Shown piece by piece: positions 59,224 through 64,000 of a stretch of 64,000 nucleotides of DNA. This stretch comes from Fallopia convolvulus (lineage: Eukaryota; Streptophyta; Magnoliopsida; Caryophyllales; Polygonaceae): contig OZ024723.1 of assembly GCA_964016875.1 (NCBI GenBank), forward strand, positions 14,041,343 to 14,105,342. Direction: 5' to 3'. Below the pieces are notes generated by a model that was not told the origin of the DNA, searched no databases, and saw only the letters and a list, made by a program, of their open reading frames with translations. The translations under genes and the position numbers were made by a program. Numbering within the stretch: position 1 is the first letter of the stretch; each line of letters begins with the position of its first letter.

Positions 59224-59967
59224 TAGAGCTGTCAAAAGCTAAATGACCCACAAACACGAACCGAACTACCCGAAAATTTTAAGGTCCAACCTAAAATTTC
59301 AAACCGAGAGTCGAAATAAACCGAACTCGGTAACCCGAAATCAGTTCGGTTTACCGATTTAGTATATTTATAAAATTTATATTGAAACTTATAATATATT
59401 TTATTATTAAAATACAACAAAAACAACAACAACAACAACAACAACAACACCAATAATAACAACATTGACCCAGTGCAATTCCCTTAAAGGGGAATCTACG
59501 AGGTTAAGATGGAGGGACCCTTATCTTAACAATATTTTATAATTATAATACATAAAAATTTGATTTAATGATGTATACATTTTTCTGATGTTTTTGACCT
59601 GTTGGTCAACCCGACCTGTCAAAAAACCGACATTGACCCGATTAATCCATGACCCATAACGACCCAAACACAAAATGATTGAACCCAAATATCATGTTCC
59701 GAAGGATTAGAGAAGGTAAAAAAGAGATTAAGGGAGAAAAGAGGAATTAAGAAGACAGATTAAGTAAGGAGAAGAAAGAAGAGCTGCAAAGAATAGAAAG
59801 TAAGAGAAAGAGAGTAATTTGATAATTGTTCAAAGATACCTACAATGTTATAGGAAGTAGGCTCTTATTGGCATTTTGCCTATTTATAAATTATGTCCAT
59901 ATTTTTCTTATATTATACATCCTTAACACCAAACCCGAACTAACTTGACCCATTTTACACGTCTTTA
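59224..59967. mobile_element. hAT-like element (744 bp), tentative
   Basis: Left end TAGAGCTGTCAAAA pairs imperfectly with the right end, complement of TAAAGACGTGTAAAA. GACCCA, CCGAAC and CGGTT phrases crowd both ends, as in the other hAT-like elements here. No target duplication seen. An (AAC)n run at about 59412-59447, followed by GACCCAGTGCAATTC, looks like a SINE/RTE-type tail inside it. Confidence 0.5.
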
Positions 59968-60487
59968 CACAATCATCTAAAATTAATAGAGGATGTACAC
60001 TCAATTAAAAAAAACATTTACACCTAGGTACAAAATATGCATAGTTATATAATCATGCATAGTTGTGTAAAAAATATGCACACCATATCCAAGAAACCAT
60101 GTATGCTCGATGAAAAAGTTATGCGCAATTAGTAATAAGATAAAGCACAATCATTACATAATAAAGCACAATCAATAACAAATTAGACACAATCAATTGT
60201 AAAATAAAGCACAAATGAAAATTTTAGTATATTTGTAAAATCTTCCATTTTAATAATGTTTTAATATGGAGTGTCTATTTTTTTCGAGATCATTGTGAGG
60301 GATTTTCTATTCTCTCCATAAAAAGTGTTCGTTTGTGATCCATTCTCTAGATATATTCAACATATATTATAAAATACTATTATCAAAATATAATATTATG
60401 GGAAAATTGCTCAGAATATCTTAACATTTTATGTAGTTGTGCACTCTACCTTGACCTTTATAAATTTCACAAAATTTTGTATACATT
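59968..60487. other. Spacer with AAAGCACAATCA phrases
   Basis: AT-rich. (T)AAAGCACAATCA and similar phrases repeat at 60130-60215. No gene. Confidence 0.5.
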
Positions 60488-61046
60488 AGGGATAGTTGCG
60501 CATTCTACTCTTGAAGTATCCACACTTTTAACAAAATAGCGGATTGAGCCTTCACCTTTTCATTTTGTGACAAAAATGTTCAATCCTTGTATAAATAAAT
60601 TTTCAAAAATTACAAAAGTTAGAGACCTAATACCCTTGAACTGTCCACGCTTAATGATTAATTTGGATAATTATGAAGTCGAGAATTTATTTTAGGCAAA
60701 TACTAAAAGTTGAGAATTTATGATTACTCACTTTGGACCTTACCTAAAAGCCCATCAATCCTACCCGATATATTTTTGTATAAAGTAAATTTACTTTTTA
60801 AATAATTTTCACTAAGAATGTTTTAAAGAAAAAAAAATCTAAGATGATTATAATTCCTTTCCTTATCAAAAAAATAAATTCTAAAATGATTATTTTTAAA
60901 TATTTTGATCTCTTAAAGACAAGTTTTATAATTTTTGAAATTTTGTTTATACACAAATTGAGCATTTTTGTCACAAAATAAAAAAAATTAATGAACTAAA
61001 CTACAATTTTACCTAAAATATGAACAAGGATAAAACGCACAATATC
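60488..61046. mobile_element. Inverted-repeat element (about 560 bp)
   Basis: ATTTTGTGACAAAAATGTTCAA with TGTATAAATAAATTTTCAAA at about 60573-60616 is mirrored by the complement at about 60930-60980 (ATTTTGTGACAAAAATGCTCAA on the other strand). Outer parts pair loosely (GTTGCGCATTCTACTCTTG against ATTGTGCGTTTTATCCTTG). Ends are approximate, no protein. Confidence 0.6.
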
Positions 61047-61127
61047 CAACAAATTATAACATGAAATTTTAAAATCTCAAAACAAAATACATACACAATG
61101 TTATAAGAAATTATGATATCTACCTAA

Positions 61128-62539
61128 GGGGAAGAGCTCCGTGCGAATGGGCGCCCAGGTGAGAATTGAGAATAAATCTCATTCGTTCCTTCCAAAAATC
61201 AACGTCCCTGATTAAACATTCATTAAAAAAAATAAAATACGGCACGAGCGAATTTTTCCCGTATTATTCACGTATTTTTCAATAAAATACCGCGCGGACA
61301 AATTTTTCCCGTATTATTCACGAATTTTTCGAAAAATACGTTTTTATGAGACGCGCCCAATTTGTTCATCAAAATTAACGATTTGTTCATCAGTATTGAC
61401 CAATTGTTCATCAATACTAACCATTTGTGCATCGAGTTTTTGATAACAATGTTCATCGATTTTGAACTTTTTTTTATTTTTAATTTTATTTTTTAACCTT
61501 ATTTATGTGTATGAATACAATATTATATAGTTTTTGATGCACATATAATTAGTTTCGATATACCAATATTTGTTCATTGATATACTACTATTTGTTCATT
61601 GATATAACCTTGTTTGTTCATTGATAAACCATTATTTGTTCATTGATATACTTCTATATGTACATTGATTTTACTTTGTTTGTTCATTGATATATCCTAT
61701 TTGTGAATAGAAATATACTTATGTTTATGTGTCAATACCATCATTTTGTACATTTAGGACTATTAATATCATCAACTTGTACATTTAGGACTATCTATTT
61801 GTACATTTTTTGTATTTATTTTGTGCTTTTAAGGCTATCTTGAATGCAAAGGATAATACAAATGAAGTGCTTTAAGGCTAACTTGTCAATACAAATGAAG
61901 TGCTCAATGTAGTACCTAAACAAGATAAGTTTGATTTAGAAACTTGAATACAAAGAATAATAGATAAAGAATCTGACTTTGCAATAATATGGTGTATGCT
62001 AAGAGGTTACTAATGAACAAACATGCATTTAGCAATGAACAATTATATGAAAAGGCAATGAACAAATATGCATAAATCAATGAACAAATATGCACAAACC
62101 GATGAACAAATATGCCAAAACCAATGAACAAATATGAATATAACAATGAAAAAATATGCATGTATCAATGAACAAATATGCATAAACCAATGAACAAATT
62201 GATGTTACTAGCTAATGAACAAATATGCACAAACCGATGAACAAATATGTCAAAACCAATGAACAAATATGCCAAAGTGTTGATGAACAAATCCACATTG
62301 TTGATGAACAAATCCACAGTACTGATGAACAAATCTACATTTTTGATGAACAATCTGGGCGCGTGTCCTATTTCCGTTTTTTTTTCAAAAATACGCGAAT
62401 AATTTGCCAAAAATTCGCCCGTGCCGTTTTTTTCCCCTTTTTAAGTAAAACAATCAGCGCCTTTGATTTTTCTTGATCCAACGGCTCTTGTTCTTTCTTA
62501 TTTCGCACATGAGCGCTCATTCGCACTTGACCCGGACTC
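61128..62539. mobile_element. Foldback Mutator-like element (1412 bp) with long TIRs
   Basis: ATCTACCTAA stands at both sides (61118-61127, 62540-62549), a 9-10 bp target duplication as in Mutator-like elements. The terminal inverted repeats are about 270 bp: GTGCGAATGGGCGC against GTGCGAATGAGCGC, ACGGCACGAGCGAATTTTT against ACGGCACGGGCGAATTTTT, TATTCACGTATTTTT, and GACGCGCCCAATTTGTTCAT. Inside, the left half is built of TTTGTTCATTGATAT units and the right half of the complement (CAATGAACAAATATGCAT), so almost the whole element can fold back. No transposase. Confidence 0.85.
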
Positions 62540-62549
62540 ATCTACCTAA

Positions 62550-63636
62550 TACATTATAAAGCAGAAACCATGTATGTTGATTGATGAAACCCGAAATAAA
62601 CGCGCTATAAACGGGATTATAAAAATACTAACTCTCGGGATTCGTACAACCGAACGGTTTTCGTACGTGGATTATTCCTCCTCCCAACCCCTCAGCCGAT
62701 TGTTTTTGTGCTCTTTACGAATAAAGCCTTTAGACTTTATACCGTTTATAGCGCGATCTCACTCGGAGATCAAACACGTCGAGCTTTGACAAACGAGATA
62801 GTTCTCGAGCCAGAGAAGATTTTCGACCCTTATTCCATTTCACCTCTTTCCTATTTATAAGGTTTTGATTGTTTGCCTGCCTAATTATACTCGATGTGGG
62901 ATCGCTTACGAAACGAACCAAGTAGCTCATTTACTTAAGCTAACATTCTTGCCGAATTTGTTGACTTTAGGCATTCAAACCATGCACACATGTTCGAAGA
63001 TGATGTTTTCCAATTGCAATTTGTGTCATGCATACATATTTTATATTTAAAGCCAAATATGTTTTATGCAAAGGTAAGTCACGTACTTACATATAAGCAT
63101 GCAAGCACTCTAAACATATTAATAGCACGTTACCCATTTAACGAGCTAACACACATACCCGCTCGTGTTTGACGCGTGTATATAACATGGCGTGTTATCT
63201 CTTATTATATTTGCTTGTTTCCGCTTTATTTATCTAGCAGTTATTTTGCGCACCATCAATAATTACTTGTATCATTCTTTGTATATATCCAATTTTTTAT
63301 AAGATAATAACTTACTCTATATTTTGATATTTTTTATGCATATCTTTTTTATCTTGTAACAAGATTTGGGATCTAAGTATATAATTGGTTTATCTATATG
63401 TTGATAATAACTTGATCTAATATTTTTTATATTAACTTTATGCATAATATTTTTTTTTATCTTTTAACAAGATTCGGGCTTTAAGTATATAATTTTTTTA
63501 TCTATATGTGGATAAAATATGTGATACAATCTTAAAGATTTTTTTTATAAATTACATAATTTTATTACGATATTATATACAAATTTTATAAATTTTATAT
63601 TAATATCATAATATTATGTAATCTTTAGTAAATTAT
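62550..63636. other. Intergenic region with a distant inverted repeat and a tandem pair
   Basis: CGCGCTATAAACGG at 62601-62614 is exactly inverted at 62742-62755. At 63358 and 63466 AACAAGATTNGGG...AAGTATATAATT repeats with period about 108. No coding region recognised. Confidence 0.55.
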
Positions 63637-63664
63637 CCCGTAAGTATCACGGGGATTCAACTAA
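63637..63664 (+). mobile_element. Helitron 3' terminus
   Basis: Hairpin CCCGT...ACGGG (63637-63653), seven bases, then CTAA at 63661-63664 followed by T: the canonical Helitron 3' end. The 5' end (TC...) was not located, so the extent to the left is unknown. Confidence 0.6.
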
Positions 63665-64000
63665 TTTGGAATAATTTTCGCTAATAATATTTAGATTTGG
63701 ATCATTTGTCATTAATTATTTGTCGACCATCAAGATACTAATTTAGTAGCATTATGTCTATATTAGCTTTCTTTTTTATGCTTTCGTAACAAACAAACAA
63801 TTGAATTTCTATATATATAATAACCTACTCGACTATATAAGCGATTATTATTATATAAATTTTTTCATTAAGTAGTGCTATATTTGCTTGTCATTTACGC
63901 AATTCATATTCTCTACTGTCTATAAATATGTAACAATCTACATATCCACACCCATAATAAAAATATGTTTTGAGAGACGTAGCCTGGCCGGAAGATCAGA
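63665..64000. other. AT-rich end of the window
   Basis: Nothing recognised apart from AT-rich sequence. Confidence 0.5.

Noticed and set aside
62010..62350. CRISPR-like array (regular AATGAACAAATATGCA units)
   Set aside because: Units vary, have no unique spacers, and belong to a eukaryotic foldback transposon.

Overview
This is nuclear DNA of a flowering plant, most likely a eudicot. It is AT-rich. The two intact genes are intron-rich, use GT-AG introns, and encode proteins matching plant MOB1 and a plant CMP-sialic-acid-type nucleotide-sugar transporter residue by residue. Nearly everything else is plant transposable-element debris. The species cannot be named from the sequence.

Layout. 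1-1.53 kb: 3' end of an L1-type LINE (+ strand). 1.78-5.9 kb: a LINE-like element on the - strand with ORF1 (DUF4283 plus CCHC) but no reverse transcriptase, split by a solo LTR. 7.45-11.5 kb: MOB1 (- strand, 7 exons, 215 aa). 11.9-19.3 kb: an old LINE (- strand) reduced to ORF1 and RNase H pieces and opened by a Harbinger-like MITE, a 2.8 kb solo LTR and a hAT-like element that itself carries a Helitron. 19.46-24.5 kb: a nearly full-length but broken LINE (- strand). 24.8-30.05 kb: the transporter gene (- strand, 15 exons, 354 aa). 30.8-31.8 kb: a hAT element with a perfect 8-bp target duplication. 33.36-33.67 kb: a frameshifted first-exon relic of a MutY/MUTYH adenine DNA glycosylase. 33.86-34.75 kb: a Harbinger-like element holding a Stowaway-like MITE. 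35.3-38.7 kb: a third LINE. 39.2-42.25 kb: a tandem array of 1.13-1.2 kb units, each with a TATA-like box and a short, mostly broken secreted-peptide-like reading frame. 43.7-51.8 kb: a three-level nest, with a Cassandra-type TRIM carrying 5S rRNA sequence, a Ty1/copia element inside it, and a 2.7 kb solo LTR inside the copia gag. 53-64 kb: foldback/Mutator-like elements, a third solo LTR of the same large family, tandem duplications and a Helitron terminus.

Functional content. Only the MOB1 and transporter genes look functional: every splice junction keeps the frame and all conserved blocks are present. MOB1 is a co-activator of NDR/LATS-type kinases. The transporter is a multi-pass membrane protein expected in Golgi/ER membranes. 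They share a strand but no visible common regulation. Retroelements lie close to both: a LINE 3' end about 370 bp upstream of the MOB1 start codon, and a LINE 5' end about 300 bp past the transporter stop codon. No CRISPR, bacterial operon or intact autonomous transposase was seen. The most unusual signals are the small-ORF tandem array, the ORF1-only LINE, and the repeat-rich foldback elements.
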